A stretch of 64,000 bases of DNA, from the NCBI RefSeq assembly GCF_018325905.1, contig NZ_AP021901.1, forward strand, positions 3,038,001 to 3,102,000. Reading direction: 5' to 3'. The first letter of the stretch is position 1. Each line of letters begins with the position of its first letter. Positions 50,752-60,343 of the stretch are shown one piece after another. The notes beneath the pieces are model-generated. The model was not told where the DNA came from. It searched no databases and was given only the letters and a program-made list of their open reading frames with translations. Source of the stretch: Pseudomonas sp. St316 (GTDB lineage: Bacteria; Pseudomonadota; Gammaproteobacteria; Pseudomonadales; Pseudomonadaceae). A program made the position numbers and the translations under genes.

Positions 50752-52862
50752 GCCGGGAGCTCCGTTGGGTAGAGATTGTGCTGACGGGCCACCGCCTGTT
50801 CGATCGTCGCGCGTGGCAGCACGCCGCTGTCGACCAGGTAATCGCCGATGCGGCCGTGGTGCTGCGGCCGGTACTGGAGCATGACGCGACTGAATTCGTC
50901 GCGATCGAGCAGACCCATTTCGATCAGCAGGTCGCCCAGCAGCGGCGCCCGGGCATTGGGTACGGCATGACCGTTGCGCGCAGGCAGCTTGCGCAACAGC
51001 ACGAGAATTTCGCTTTCCCGGGCGATCAGTTGCACCGGCTCGCTACCCAGTGCGGCGCTGACCTGTTGCAGGCCTTCGTCGGGCAAGGGGTTGGCAACGG
51101 CGATCTGTTCGCGGCCCTCACTGTTGGGGCCCAGGGACACGACTCGCCAACGCAAGGCAAACTCGGGACTCAACGGGGACGTCGAGGCAGCGGCTTTCTC
51201 GGCGACATCAAAGACCCGTGGCAGGTCATTCTGGAACGCGATGGCTTCGGCCAGGGTTTCATCATCCAGCCAGCCATTATTGAGCAGAATCCGCCCCAAA
51301 GGCACATTGCGCGACTGTTGTTCGTTGAGGGCGCTTTGCAGGGCCGTGTCGGTGATGGCCTGCCAGGACAGCAACACGCTGCCCAGGCGGCGCGGCGCAA
51401 TGGCAACCAGATCGGTGGAAGGAAAATCGTGCATGGTCTTGTCCCAGACCAGCTTGCGATTCATCACCTTGCCCACCAGGAACATGCGCCAGGCCCGGGA
51501 GGCGGCCATGAAGTTGACGAAGTTGCCCACCAGCATGCGCGGCATGGACAGCAAGCCATGCTGCCAGCCGTACAACACGGTAGTGAAGTAATAGCGGTGC
51601 ACGATTCGCCAGACCAGCGCGACGCCGTTGGCCAGCAACAGGTATTTGACCAGGCCGTTGCTTTCGAACGGCGTAGGGAAGGTGACGTCCCACAGGCCGC
51701 TATTGCGCAGGATGATCAAGCCCAGCAGCTGTACCAGAATAACGTAGGCAATGATGCTCACGAACGCCGTCACCACCCCCTTGCGATCGCGAAACAGCAG
51801 GTATCGGTTGGCCAGCGAGCCGTTCCAACCCATCTGCTCCCAGCCTTGCAAGCCGATGCCCAGGGTCCAGCGGGCCTTTTGCCGGAAGGCGGTGCGGAAC
51901 GTGTCCGGGAAAAACTCGCGCACGCACAGCGGCATCGTCAGGGTCGATTCGTAGGGTTTGCGGAACCAGGATTTGCGCAGCACCCGGAACTGCACCGGAA
52001 AACGCACGAAGATCGCATTCATGCCCACCTTGGCCAAGCGTGCGCCAACGTCGTAGTCCTCGGTGAGGCTGTCGGTGTTGAACGGCTGGTTCTCGGTTTC
52101 ACCGGCCAGCACCCGCAAGGCACGGTGGGAAAAACAGGTGCCGACGCCGGCCGAGGGCACGGTGTCGGTCATGCTTTCGCGCACCACCAGGTCCTTGCCA
52201 TGCCATTCGGCGAACTCGTCCATGTAGACGCCCGCGACCCATTCGTACCAGTTGCGCTCCAGCGACACCACGGGCAACTGGATCATGTCCTTGCGCGGCA
52301 ACAGGTAGTTGAACAGACGCAGTTCCAGCGGATGCAGCACGTCCTCGCTGTCGTGCAGGACGACGCCAGCGAAGGTCATCCCATGGGTTTTCTCATGCAG
52401 GAAAATCGCCTGGATCACCCAGTTCAAGCAGTCGGCCTTGCAGGTCGGCCCGGCATGGGGCACTTCCACGCGGTGCAGTTGTTTGTAGCGCCTGCGCATC
52501 CGCTCGACTTCGTCGATGGTGCGCTGGTCGTTGATGTACGTACCGACGAAGACCACGTAGTTCTGGTAGTCGAGTGTCGACACCATGTTCTCGATCATCG
52601 GCGCGATGACGTCGTATTCCAGCCAGGCCGGCACCATGATCGCCAGGGGCTGTTCGTCCCGGGCCAACAATTGTTCGACGGTCAGCGGCCGGTAGCGGCG
52701 GTCCACGGTGAACTTGCGGTACAGGCGACGAGACCAGTACCACACGTCAACAATCAGATCGTCCAGGCTGGAGATCAGGATCAGTACCGCGACCACGATG
52801 GTCGCGATTTCCAGGTAGTTGTAGTAATGGGCCAGCCAATAGGGCCAATAAAGCGACGTCAT
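50748..52862 (-). CDS. nfrB: NfrB-like glycosyltransferase with c-di-GMP-binding MshEN-like repeats
   Basis: 704 residues. Residues 15-40 and 355-450 hold membrane segments. The family 2 glycosyltransferase core has GVVLHDSEDVLHP, TEDYDVGARLAKVG and the processive QKARW motif. The C-terminal 200 residues hold MshEN-type stretches (VPLGRILLNNGWLDDETLAEAIAFQ; LLGDLLIEMGLLDRDEFSRVML; RIGDYLVDSGVLPRATIEQAVARQ). In E. coli the matching part of NfrB binds c-di-GMP and turns on glycan synthesis. The same allosteric control is expected here. It would polymerise ManNAc-type sugar made by WecB. Confidence 0.92.
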   Translation of the reverse strand: MTSLYWPYWLAHYYNYLEIATIVVAVLILISSLDDLIVDVWYWSRRLYRKFTVDRRYRPLTVEQLLARDEQPLAIMVPAWLEYDVIAPMIENMVSTLDYQNYVVFVGTYINDQRTIDEVERMRRRYKQLHRVEVPHAGPTCKADCLNWVIQAIFLHEKTHGMTFAGVVLHDSEDVLHPLELRLFNYLLPRKDMIQLPVVSLERNWYEWVAGVYMDEFAEWHGKDLVVRESMTDTVPSAGVGTCFSHRALRVLAGETENQPFNTDSLTEDYDVGARLAKVGMNAIFVRFPVQFRVLRKSWFRKPYESTLTMPLCVREFFPDTFRTAFRQKARWTLGIGLQGWEQMGWNGSLANRYLLFRDRKGVVTAFVSIIAYVILVQLLGLIILRNSGLWDVTFPTPFESNGLVKYLLLANGVALVWRIVHRYYFTTVLYGWQHGLLSMPRMLVGNFVNFMAASRAWRMFLVGKVMNRKLVWDKTMHDFPSTDLVAIAPRRLGSVLLSWQAITDTALQSALNEQQSRNVPLGRILLNNGWLDDETLAEAIAFQNDLPRVFDVAEKAAASTSPLSPEFALRWRVVSLGPNSEGREQIAVANPLPDEGLQQVSAALGSEPVQLIARESEILVLLRKLPARNGHAVPNARAPLLGDLLIEMGLLDRDEFSRVMLQYRPQHHGRIGDYLVDSGVLPRATIEQAVARQHNLYPTELPA

Positions 52863-52874
52863 CGAAGGGTACCG

Positions 52875-55087
52875 TTACTGGCGATTGCGACGGGCGCTAC
52901 GGCCTGCCAGCAACAAGAGAAGGAACAGGATAATGCTGCCTGGGATCAGCCAGAGCAGCGAAGGTTTGCGCCAGGCATCCAGCCCCTTGGGTTCTTCGCG
53001 GCCGATCAGCAGGCTACCGCTTGGGTCTTGGGTATCGAAGATCGCCACGGCCCCGTTGTTGCCCAGAATCGCCACGTCGCCACGGGTCAGCACAATCGGT
53101 TTGGCCAGGCTTGGCGGCTGGTTGCCCAGGGCCCGGTAGACCAGGCCATGCTGGCCTGCGGTCTGCACCACTTGCAACGAGGCCAATTGGTTGAGGGGTT
53201 GTACGTCCAGCAACACCTGGTCCTTGTGGTTGATGCGCAGACGACCTTGCTCGTCGACCTGGACCGATTCCTGGCTGTCCTTGAGCGGCAACTCGAAGGC
53301 CAGGAAGGCTTTGTCCGGGCTGACGACGGCTTTGGGATCAGCGCTGACCTTGAGCTGCGCGCGCAGCGGCGATACACCGCTGGTATCGGCCACCGAAATG
53401 ACCCGCGCCAGGCTGCTGGCCGGTTGATCGAGGTAGGCCTGGGGGACCAGGATCTGGGTGTCCACGGCGAAGCGTGCGGCCATGCCGGAGAAGTCGTCGT
53501 CCAGCGAGGTTTTTTCCAGGACGATATGACTGGTCGGCAGGACCGACACCGGGAAGGCTTGCGGCGTTTCCAGGCAGCGGTCGCTGACTGGTTGGCGCTG
53601 GAACGATACGCGCAAGGTGTTTTTCGAGCCCAGGGCGTAGCGCGGGATGTGGGCCTGGATGCGCTGTGGCTCACCATTGGTGGTCAGTTGCTGCGCGCCG
53701 ATCAGGAAATCATTGAAAAACAGCGAGGCCACTGGAGCTGTAGCGGAAGCCCCCGGAGCTGCGGAGACATCCACCACGGCCGTGACGGGCAGGCGACCGT
53801 CATAAGCCACGCTGCCCAGAGGGAACGAAGTGCTCCAGTCGAATCGCGAGGCCACGTCAAAGTTGCCAGGGGCGCCGCCCAGTCGCGACAGGGCCACACG
53901 ACCATCGTCGCTCAATGGTGTTTGCGCTTGGCTCACGGTCAATTGGCGACTTTTCGCCAGTTTGTTCCACGCCGAACCGAGCAGCGACAAGGCTTTGCCG
54001 GTGGATTGCGGGGCGATCATCAGGACCGGGCGCGTGCCCAGCAGCGCCAGGCTTACGTTGTCGGTGCCGGCGCTCGCCAGCGCTGCGTTGACGCGCTGTT
54101 CGCGCCATTGGGTCAGGGCGCTGGCTGCCGTTGTGTCGAGGCCCTGGACCTGGCTTTGCAAGGCGTCCAGGGATTGGTTGATGGCCTTGAGCAGTTCCGG
54201 GTCGTTGATCGCCAGGTCAGCCTTTACGTTCGGGGTCTGGCCCAACACCAGCAGTGCGCCGATTTCAGCCGGGTTGACCAAAGTGTGCGGGCCTTTGCCG
54301 TTGAGGCTGGCGAAGGCTGGAATGCTCAGTAACTCGGCAGGAATGCGCAGGCTGCTCAGGTCCACGCTGTCCTGGACGGCAGGGAAGGGCAGGATGCGAC
54401 TGTGTTTGCCGATGCGCTCCAGGGCCACGCCCAGACGCCAGGCCGAATCGTAGCTGGCGGCGGACAGCGAGCCGGGGCCACGAGGATGCCGGGCTCGCCG
54501 GGCAGGGCCGCCCAGGCCGCACCGACGTCGCGCAACTGGCTGGCGTCATAGCTGTAGTTCAGGCGCGTCTCGGGTTGGATGCGCAGCACATTGCCGATGA
54601 CCCGATCGTCTTCGCACAACGGTCGGGACACCACCGAGGACCAGGCAATGCCCAGGCGCACGAGGCCGTTGTCACGCGCGGCTTTGTCGACGCCAAGCGT
54701 GGCGCTGGCATCGCCTTGTGCCTCGCTGAGCCCTTCGGCGCGCACCGGGTAGCCGTCCAGGGACAGCAGCAGGGTGTTGCGGCCACCTTCACCATTGAGG
54801 TAGTTGGCATCCAGTTGCAAGCTGGCATCATCCAGCGCAACGCCAGCGGGTACCGGTAGGTAGAGCTCGCGGCGGGCGTCGCTGGCGCTGAGGAGGATCG
54901 GCGCAGTGATGCCCAGGTCGCTCAAGCGCACTTCACGTGTCTGGCGGGTATCGGCGTTGAGTCGATGAATGGCCTGGGTCAGCGGGCTGTCCGCAGCCAG
55001 GGCAAAGGTCGGCATGAGCGCGAGCAGGCTCAAGCCGCAGGCAAGGGCGCTGAGCGCACCCGTAGGGGTGGCAACGGAAGGCTTCAT
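52875..55087 (-). pseudogene. BcsB-like polysaccharide synthase subunit with a -1 frameshift
   Basis: A single gene is split. From ATG 55087 the first frame encodes a signal peptide (MKPSVATPTGALSALACGLS continuing to LLALMPTFALA) and the BcsB-like first domain (ELYLPVPAGVALDDASLQLDANYLNGEGG) as far as PGEPGILVAP. The correct continuation GSLSAASYDSAWRLGVALERIGK lies in the next frame and runs to the stop at 52875, with a C-terminal membrane segment (LLWLIPGSIILFLLLLLAG). One G is missing in the CCCCGG run at 54471-54476. Restoring it gives 737 codons. It may be an assembly error, a true phase-off mutation, or a dead gene. BcsB-type proteins guide glycan across the periplasm. Confidence 0.85.
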
Positions 55088-55125
55088 TCAGGCAAGTCTC
55101 GATCTGATAAGAGGAATAACAGTGG

Positions 55126-56352
55126 TCAGTTGAAATCGGCGAGCAACTCACGCGGCACCGACGATGATGGAGCGGTCAGCTGCTGTGCGGGCAGCGGGGC
55201 CACGACGAAGTCGTCGACCGGGCGTCCCATCAGGGTATCGACGATGCGTTGGCTGGCCTGGCCATCGCCATAGGGGTTGGCGGCCTGTGAGGCGCGGCGC
55301 CACAAGGCCTCGTCGTCGAACAGTGCATCCACTCCGGCGATGATCGAGGCCGGGGAAGTGCCCACCAGGCGCACAGTGCCTGCGGCTACGGCTTCGGGGC
55401 GTTCGGTGACGTCGCGCATCACCAGCACGGGCTTGCCCAGGGACGGCGCTTCTTCCTGCACGCCGCCAGAGTCGGTGAGGATGACGTGGGCGTGTTGCAT
55501 CAGGCGCACAAAGGCCAGGTAATCCAGCGGCTTGATCAAGTGCACATTGAGCAGGTCGCCCAGCTGTTCGGTAACCGGCCTGAGCACGTTGGGGTTGAGG
55601 TGCACCGGGTAGACGATCTGGATATCCGGCCGCCGGGCCAGGTGACGCAAGGCCTTGCAGATGTCCAGGAAGCCCTCGCCGAAGTTTTCCCGGCGGTGGC
55701 CGGTCACCAGCAGCAGTTTGCGTCCGGTTTGCAGGTAAGGGAACTGTTGGTCCAGTTCGTCACGCAACCGGGCATCGTCATTGATGCGTCGGGCCGTCAG
55801 TTGCAGCGCGTCGATCACGGTGTTGCCGGTCACCAGGCAGCGGCCTTGCAGGCGTTCGCCCAGCAGGTTGTCGCGTGATTGTCCGGTGGGGGCAAACAGC
55901 AGGTCGGCGCTGAGATCGATGCACCGGCGGTTCATTTCTTCCGGCCAAGGGCTGTAGATGTCACCCGTGCGCAGGCCAGCTTCCACATGGCCGACGGGGA
56001 TGCGTCGATGGAAGGCGGCCATCGACGCGACCATGGCCGAAGTGGTGTCGCCGTGGACCAACACCCGATCTGGCCGGGTCTGTTCCAGCACCGGGTCAAT
56101 GGCTGCGTACAACGCGGCCGTCAGGGAGTTGAGTGTCTGGTGCGGCGTCATCACGTCGAGGGTGAAATCGGCCTTGAGGTCGAACAGATCCAGCACCTGC
56201 TTGAGCATGCTTTGATGCTGGCCGGTGACACAGATCAGCGACTCAATACCTGGTTCGGCGGCGAGGGCCTTGACCAAAGGTGCCATCTTGATGGCTTCCG
56301 GACGGGTGCCGAAGATCGAGAGGATCTTGATTCGTGGATGATTAGTTGCCAT
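55126..56352 (-). CDS. wecB: UDP-N-acetylglucosamine 2-epimerase (non-hydrolysing)
   Basis: 408 residues from ATG at 56352, with AGGAAGG upstream. Signature stretches are ILSIFGTRPEAIKMAPLVKAL, VHGDTTSAMVASMAAFHRRIPVGHVEAGLRTG, VTGHRRENFGEGF and ILTDSGGVQEEAPSLGKPVLVMRDVTERPEA. It interconverts UDP-GlcNAc and UDP-ManNAc. It is first in the operon, 38 bp before the BcsB-like gene, so it supplies the sugar for the NfrB polymerase. A long AT-rich leader lies upstream. Confidence 0.95.
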   Translation of the reverse strand: MATNHPRIKILSIFGTRPEAIKMAPLVKALAAEPGIESLICVTGQHQSMLKQVLDLFDLKADFTLDVMTPHQTLNSLTAALYAAIDPVLEQTRPDRVLVHGDTTSAMVASMAAFHRRIPVGHVEAGLRTGDIYSPWPEEMNRRCIDLSADLLFAPTGQSRDNLLGERLQGRCLVTGNTVIDALQLTARRINDDARLRDELDQQFPYLQTGRKLLLVTGHRRENFGEGFLDICKALRHLARRPDIQIVYPVHLNPNVLRPVTEQLGDLLNVHLIKPLDYLAFVRLMQHAHVILTDSGGVQEEAPSLGKPVLVMRDVTERPEAVAAGTVRLVGTSPASIIAGVDALFDDEALWRRASQAANPYGDGQASQRIVDTLMGRPVDDFVVAPLPAQQLTAPSSSVPRELLADFN

Positions 56353-57118
56353 GACGCCCTTCCTCGCGCAGTTTGCTGCGCCGCACAACAGCTCGCCCGG
56401 ATGCGACGAGGCATTCGAGCGGGCAAGCGATTTAGTTAAGTAGTGGCCCGTTGTCAGACAGCGGTTTGACGTACACAGGAAGTGACGCAGTGGCATCTTG
56501 AAAGTCGGGGCGGCAGATTAATAACATCAAAAATCATGAGCGCAAAGTTTTATATGTGGAGGCGTATTAATAATTTTTTAGAGGGTTGTTTGATGGGCAG
56601 GCTGAGGGGACTTGAAGGGGTGCTTTAACTTTTATTAATTGTTGAAATTAAAGGTTTTTTTGTCGTTATATGACGGGTTAATGGCCTCTTTAGGTTTGAG
56701 AGAGGTGCGCCGTGGTTTTTTTGGCGCCTAATTCCCTGCGCGGCCAGTGCGCGGTGTGTCATTCGAATGGCGCCTGTAAGTCGACTTAAAAACGGTCTTT
56801 ATGTGATTAGTTTTAGAGGGCAGTTCGCTGTTTGGCGAAAAGTTCAATTTAATTTGAGCTTTTATACTAATAGTTCAGAGAAATGGTTTCTGCCGCAATG
56901 GCACTAGACGGAGCCGTTACTTGCAATAAGTTAGTTGCGTAGAACGACCCCGCTCACAGGCAAGAGCCGCTAAGTCGTGCACTCATTGCGGCCGATAATC
57001 GCACGCTTTGTGGGGTACGCCTACCGGGGTTATTGACCAAACTAACCGGGTGGTACATTTTATCGGCAATTGTCTTGCTCGACGTGACCAAGACCATAAT
57101 AAAAATAGAGGAATACCC
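56353..57118. other. AT-rich intergenic region
   Basis: 766 bp with no convincing gene on either strand and clearly lower GC than all neighbours (for example 56517-56690 and 56790-56890). It must hold the promoter of the wecB operon on the left and of the TRAP operon on the right. I see no transposase, tRNA or repeat in it, and no strong intrinsic terminator. It may carry H-NS/MvaT-type silencing sites. Confidence 0.7.
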
Positions 57119-57208
57119 ATGCCTATCCGTCTGCGAGCCCTCCATCTCCCCTTGATCCGTTGTTCCAGCCCTGGAGCATCTTCCAGCCTTTCAGGTTCGA
57201 TCCGCTAG
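57119..57208 (+). CDS. Candidate small ORF / leader peptide before the TRAP operon
   Basis: 29 residues starting MPIRLRALHLPLIRC, preceded by a near-ideal GAGGA six bases upstream. It ends 72 bp before dctQ. It has five Arg and many Ser and Leu residues, and no obvious attenuator codon run. It could be a real small protein, a leader for coupling, or a chance frame next to a good site. No family recognised. Confidence 0.35.
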   Translation: MPIRLRALHLPLIRCSSPGASSSLSGSIR

Positions 57209-57280
57209 CGGCCCACGCTGTTTGTGGTCTTATCGCGCCAATGGGATGTCGGCGCTCGACAAGCCTCGGAGTTCTTCAAG

Positions 57281-57841
57281 ATGACAAAGGTCGTCGATCT
57301 GTATTTCAAGCTGCTCAAGCTACTGATTGTGTTGTGCATGGTCGCGATGATCGTGCTGGTGTTCGGCAATGTGGTGCTGCGGTATGCCTTCAACTCTGGC
57401 ATCAGTGTGTCGGAGGAGCTGTCGCGCTGGTTCTTCGTCTGGATGATTTTTCTCGGCGCCCTGGTGGCGCTCAAGGACCGTGCCCACCTGGGCATGGACA
57501 GCCTGGTCAAGCGCTTGCCGCCAGCCGGCAAGCGCGTCTGCCTGGTCATCAGTCACCTTTTGATGTTGTACATCTGCTGGCTGATCTTCAGTGGCAGTTG
57601 GCAACAGGCAGCGATCAACCTGAATGTCGTTGCCCCGGCGTCAGGTTTGTCCATGGCGTTGTTTTATGGTGCCGGCCTGGTGTTCGGCGCCAGTGCCACA
57701 GCGATCCTGCTCTACGAGCTCTACCTGGCGCTGTTCGGCAAGCTGGGGGATGACGAGCTGGTGATGATCAAGGACAACGACGCCGAGGTGATCACCCCGA
57801 ACCCCATCACCCCGAACCCCATCAAGAGTACCCGCCCATGA
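57281..57841 (+). CDS. TRAP transporter small permease (DctQ)
   Basis: 186 residues from ATG at 57281, with GGAG nine bases upstream. Four membrane segments are visible (LLKLLIVLCMVAMIVLVFGNVVLRYAF, FVWMIFLGALVAL, VISHLLMLYICWLIF, LFYGAGLVFGASATAILLYELY), with the DctQ hallmark SVSEELSRWFFVWMIFLGA. The tail carries a duplicated ITPNP from a 15-bp tandem repeat. It overlaps dctM by four bases. It couples substrate uptake to a sodium gradient with DctM. Confidence 0.93.
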   Translation: MTKVVDLYFKLLKLLIVLCMVAMIVLVFGNVVLRYAFNSGISVSEELSRWFFVWMIFLGALVALKDRAHLGMDSLVKRLPPAGKRVCLVISHLLMLYICWLIFSGSWQQAAINLNVVAPASGLSMALFYGAGLVFGASATAILLYELYLALFGKLGDDELVMIKDNDAEVITPNPITPNPIKSTRP

Positions 57842-59118
57842 CACTGGTTATTTTCCTCGGGTCCTTGATTGGCAGCATGGCTCTGGGCATGCCCATCGCG
57901 TTTGCCTTGCTGGTAGTCAGCTTGGCGTTGATGTTCTACCTGGATCTGTTCGACGCGCAAATCATTGCCCAGAACCTGCTCAACGGCGCGGACAGCTTCC
58001 CGCTGATGGCCGTGCCGTTCTTCATGTTGGCCGGCGAAATCATGAACGTCGGCGGCCTGTCCAAACGTATCGTCAACATCGCCATGGCGCTGGTGGGGCA
58101 CAAGCGCGGTGGTCTCGGTTACGTGGCGATCATCGCGTCCTGCCTGCTGGCGTCACTCTCCGGTTCGGCCGTGGCCGATGCGGCGGCACTGGCGGCCTTG
58201 TTGGTGCCGATGATGGTGTTGGCCGGGCACAACCGGGCGCGCTCGGCGGGTTTGATTGCTGCCGGCGGCATTATCGCGCCGGTCATTCCGCCGAGCATTG
58301 GCTTCATTGTCTTTGGCGTGGCGTCCGGGGTGTCGATTTCCAAGTTGTTCCTGGCCGGTATTGTGCCGGGGATCATGCTCGGAGCAGCGCTTGCCATTGC
58401 CTGGTGGTTCGTTTCCCGCAGCGAGAATGTCGAGACGCCACCCAAGCAATCCCGTGCCGAGGTCCTGCGGGCTTTGGTTGAGGGCAGCTGGGCCATGGGC
58501 TTGCCGATCATCATTATTTTTGGCCTCAAGTTCGGCATTTTCACCCCGACGGAAGCGGCAGTGGTGGCGGCCGTCTATTCGCTATTCGTCTCCCTGGTGA
58601 TCTACCGGGAAATGAAAGTCAGCCAGTTGTACGAGGTAATCCTGTCCTCGGCCAAGACCACCTCGGTGGTGATGCTGCTGGTCGCCGCCGCCATGGTTTC
58701 TTCCTGGTTGGTGACCATTGCCGACTTGCCTGGCCAATTGGCGGCGGTGCTCGAGCCGTTCATGGATAGCCCGACGCTGCTGTTGGTGGTGATCATGCTG
58801 ATGATCATCCTGGTCGGTACGGTCATGGACATGACGCCAAGCATCCTCATCCTTACACCGGTGCTGATGCCGGCGATCACCCAGGCGGGCATCGACCCCG
58901 TTTACTTTGGCGTGTTGTTCCTGATCAACACCGCCATCGGCCTGATTACCCCGCCGGTGGGCACTGTGCTCAACGTGGTGAGCGGGGTTTCCAAGCTCAA
59001 TATCGAAGAAATCGTTCGTGGCGTGTGGCCGTTCCTGCTTGCGCAACTGGCGGTGCTGTTCCTGCTGGTCCTGTTCCCGCAATTGGTCTTGGGACCCCTG
59101 AAATTCTTCACCGGTTGA
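57838..59118 (+). CDS. TRAP transporter large permease (DctM)
   Basis: 426 residues, about 12 membrane segments. DctM signatures LMAVPFFMLAGEIMNVGGLSKRIVNIA, ASCLLASLSGSAVADAAALAALLVPMM and FLINTAIGLITPPVGTVLNVVSGVSKLN are present. It is the transport channel subunit of a tripartite ATP-independent transporter for organic acids such as C4-dicarboxylates, sialic acid or hexuronates. Which of these applies is not shown by the sequence. Confidence 0.95.
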   Translation: MTLVIFLGSLIGSMALGMPIAFALLVVSLALMFYLDLFDAQIIAQNLLNGADSFPLMAVPFFMLAGEIMNVGGLSKRIVNIAMALVGHKRGGLGYVAIIASCLLASLSGSAVADAAALAALLVPMMVLAGHNRARSAGLIAAGGIIAPVIPPSIGFIVFGVASGVSISKLFLAGIVPGIMLGAALAIAWWFVSRSENVETPPKQSRAEVLRALVEGSWAMGLPIIIIFGLKFGIFTPTEAAVVAAVYSLFVSLVIYREMKVSQLYEVILSSAKTTSVVMLLVAAAMVSSWLVTIADLPGQLAAVLEPFMDSPTLLLVVIMLMIILVGTVMDMTPSILILTPVLMPAITQAGIDPVYFGVLFLINTAIGLITPPVGTVLNVVSGVSKLNIEEIVRGVWPFLLAQLAVLFLLVLFPQLVLGPLKFFTG

Positions 59119-59173
59119 GGCCGGTGCAAGCTGTAGTAACTCGACTTAAAAACAATAATGATCGGAGAGTGAC

Positions 59174-60193
59174 ATGGGACAACTGATGAAAACCCTGTTG
59201 GCCGGGGCGTGCGCAACGGGACTGCTGCTGGGTAGCGTGGTCAGCCACGCAGATGAAATCCGCGAACGCACCCTGCGATTCGCCTTCCAGAACGTCAAGG
59301 AGCATCCGCAAGGGCAGGGCGCGCAGAAATTCGCCGACCTGCTCAGCGAAAAGAGCGGTGGCAAGATCAAGGTCCGCCTGTTCCCCGGCGGTACCTTGGG
59401 CGGCGACGTGCAAACGGTGTCGGCGTTACAGGGCGGCACGCTGGACATCACCGTGCTCAACTCGGGCATCCTGGCCGCCCAGGCGCCGGATTATGCCATG
59501 CTCGATTTCCCGTTCCTGTTCAACAACGTCGAGGAAGCCCATGCGGTCATCGATGGGCCGGTCGGGCAGAAACTGGCGGCGCAACTGGACAGCAAGGGGT
59601 TGGTAGGGCTGGGGTACTGGGACCTGGGCTTCCGTAACCTGACCAACAGCAAGCACCCGGTGACCAAGCTTGAGGACATGCAGGGTTTGAAAATTCGCGT
59701 CATCCAGTCGCCGATCTACCTGGAGACCTTCTCCGCCCTGGGCGCCAACCCGGTGCCGATGGCGTTCCCCGAGGTCTACACCGGCCTTGAGCAGCACACC
59801 ATCGACGGCCAGGAAAACCCTTTCACGGTGATTGAGGGCAACAAGTTCTACGAGGTGCAGAAGTATCTCTCCGTCACGGGCCACATCTTCAACCCGCAGT
59901 CGTTGATCATCAGCCAGAAAACCTGGAACCGCCTCAACGACGATGAAAAAGCGATGATTCGTGCGGCCGCGGCCGAAGCGCAGACATTCCAGCGTGAAGT
60001 CACGGCGGCGGGCATGGACAAAGCCAAGGTGACGTTGGCCGGCGCGATGACCGTGAATGAAATTACCCCGACCGAGAAAGATCGCTTTCGCGAGCGAGTG
60101 AAACCGGTGATCGACAAGTTCGCCAAATCCCTGGATGGAGAGCTGGTGAAGATGATGTACGAGGAGATCGCCAAGGTGCGGGCGGCGCAGTGA
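59174..60193 (+). CDS. TRAP transporter substrate-binding protein (DctP)
   Basis: 339 residues with GGAGAG before ATG 59174. Signal peptide MGQLMKTLLAGACATGLLLG continuing to SVVSHA, cleaved before DEIR. The Arg that binds the carboxylate lies in GLKIRVIQSPIYLETFSALGANPVPMAFPEVYTGLEQHTIDGQENP. It captures an organic acid in the periplasm and delivers it to DctQM. It follows dctM after 55 bp. Convergent with the PheC-like gene across a REPIN. Confidence 0.94.
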   Translation: MGQLMKTLLAGACATGLLLGSVVSHADEIRERTLRFAFQNVKEHPQGQGAQKFADLLSEKSGGKIKVRLFPGGTLGGDVQTVSALQGGTLDITVLNSGILAAQAPDYAMLDFPFLFNNVEEAHAVIDGPVGQKLAAQLDSKGLVGLGYWDLGFRNLTNSKHPVTKLEDMQGLKIRVIQSPIYLETFSALGANPVPMAFPEVYTGLEQHTIDGQENPFTVIEGNKFYEVQKYLSVTGHIFNPQSLIISQKTWNRLNDDEKAMIRAAAAEAQTFQREVTAAGMDKAKVTLAGAMTVNEITPTEKDRFRERVKPVIDKFAKSLDGELVKMMYEEIAKVRAAQ

Positions 60194-60228
60194 GGTAAAT
60201 CGGTCAGTCCTGAACAGACCCAACCCAG

Positions 60229-60319
60229 TGTGGGAGCGAGCTTGCTCGCGATAGCGGTGCGTCAGCCAACATCAATGCGGCAGACGTGACGTCATCGCGA
60301 GCAAGCTCGCTCCCACAGG
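60229..60319. repeat. REP doublet (REPIN)
   Basis: Inverted GTGGGAGCGAGCTTGCTCGC copies, 91 bp end to end, between the convergent dctP and pheC-like genes; it may terminate both transcripts. Confidence 0.92.
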
Positions 60320-60343
60320 CATATTGTTTTGTCAGCCAACGGT

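Noticed and set aside
50457..54332. Very long open frame on the + strand (about 1290 codons) opposite nfrB and the BcsB-like gene
   Set aside because: It is the antisense shadow of real GC-rich genes: no domain is recognisable, and the opposite strand encodes clear NfrB and BcsB-like motifs.
52875..54428. Treating the 3' part of the BcsB-like gene as a separate protein starting at its first ATG
   Set aside because: It begins in the middle of a conserved domain, and the two frames join exactly with one added base, so it is one frameshifted gene.
56781..56793. 13-mer TCGACTTAAAAAC, repeated at 59141-59153 before dctP
   Set aside because: Dozens of 13-base matches are expected by chance in 64 kb; there is no palindrome or other support.
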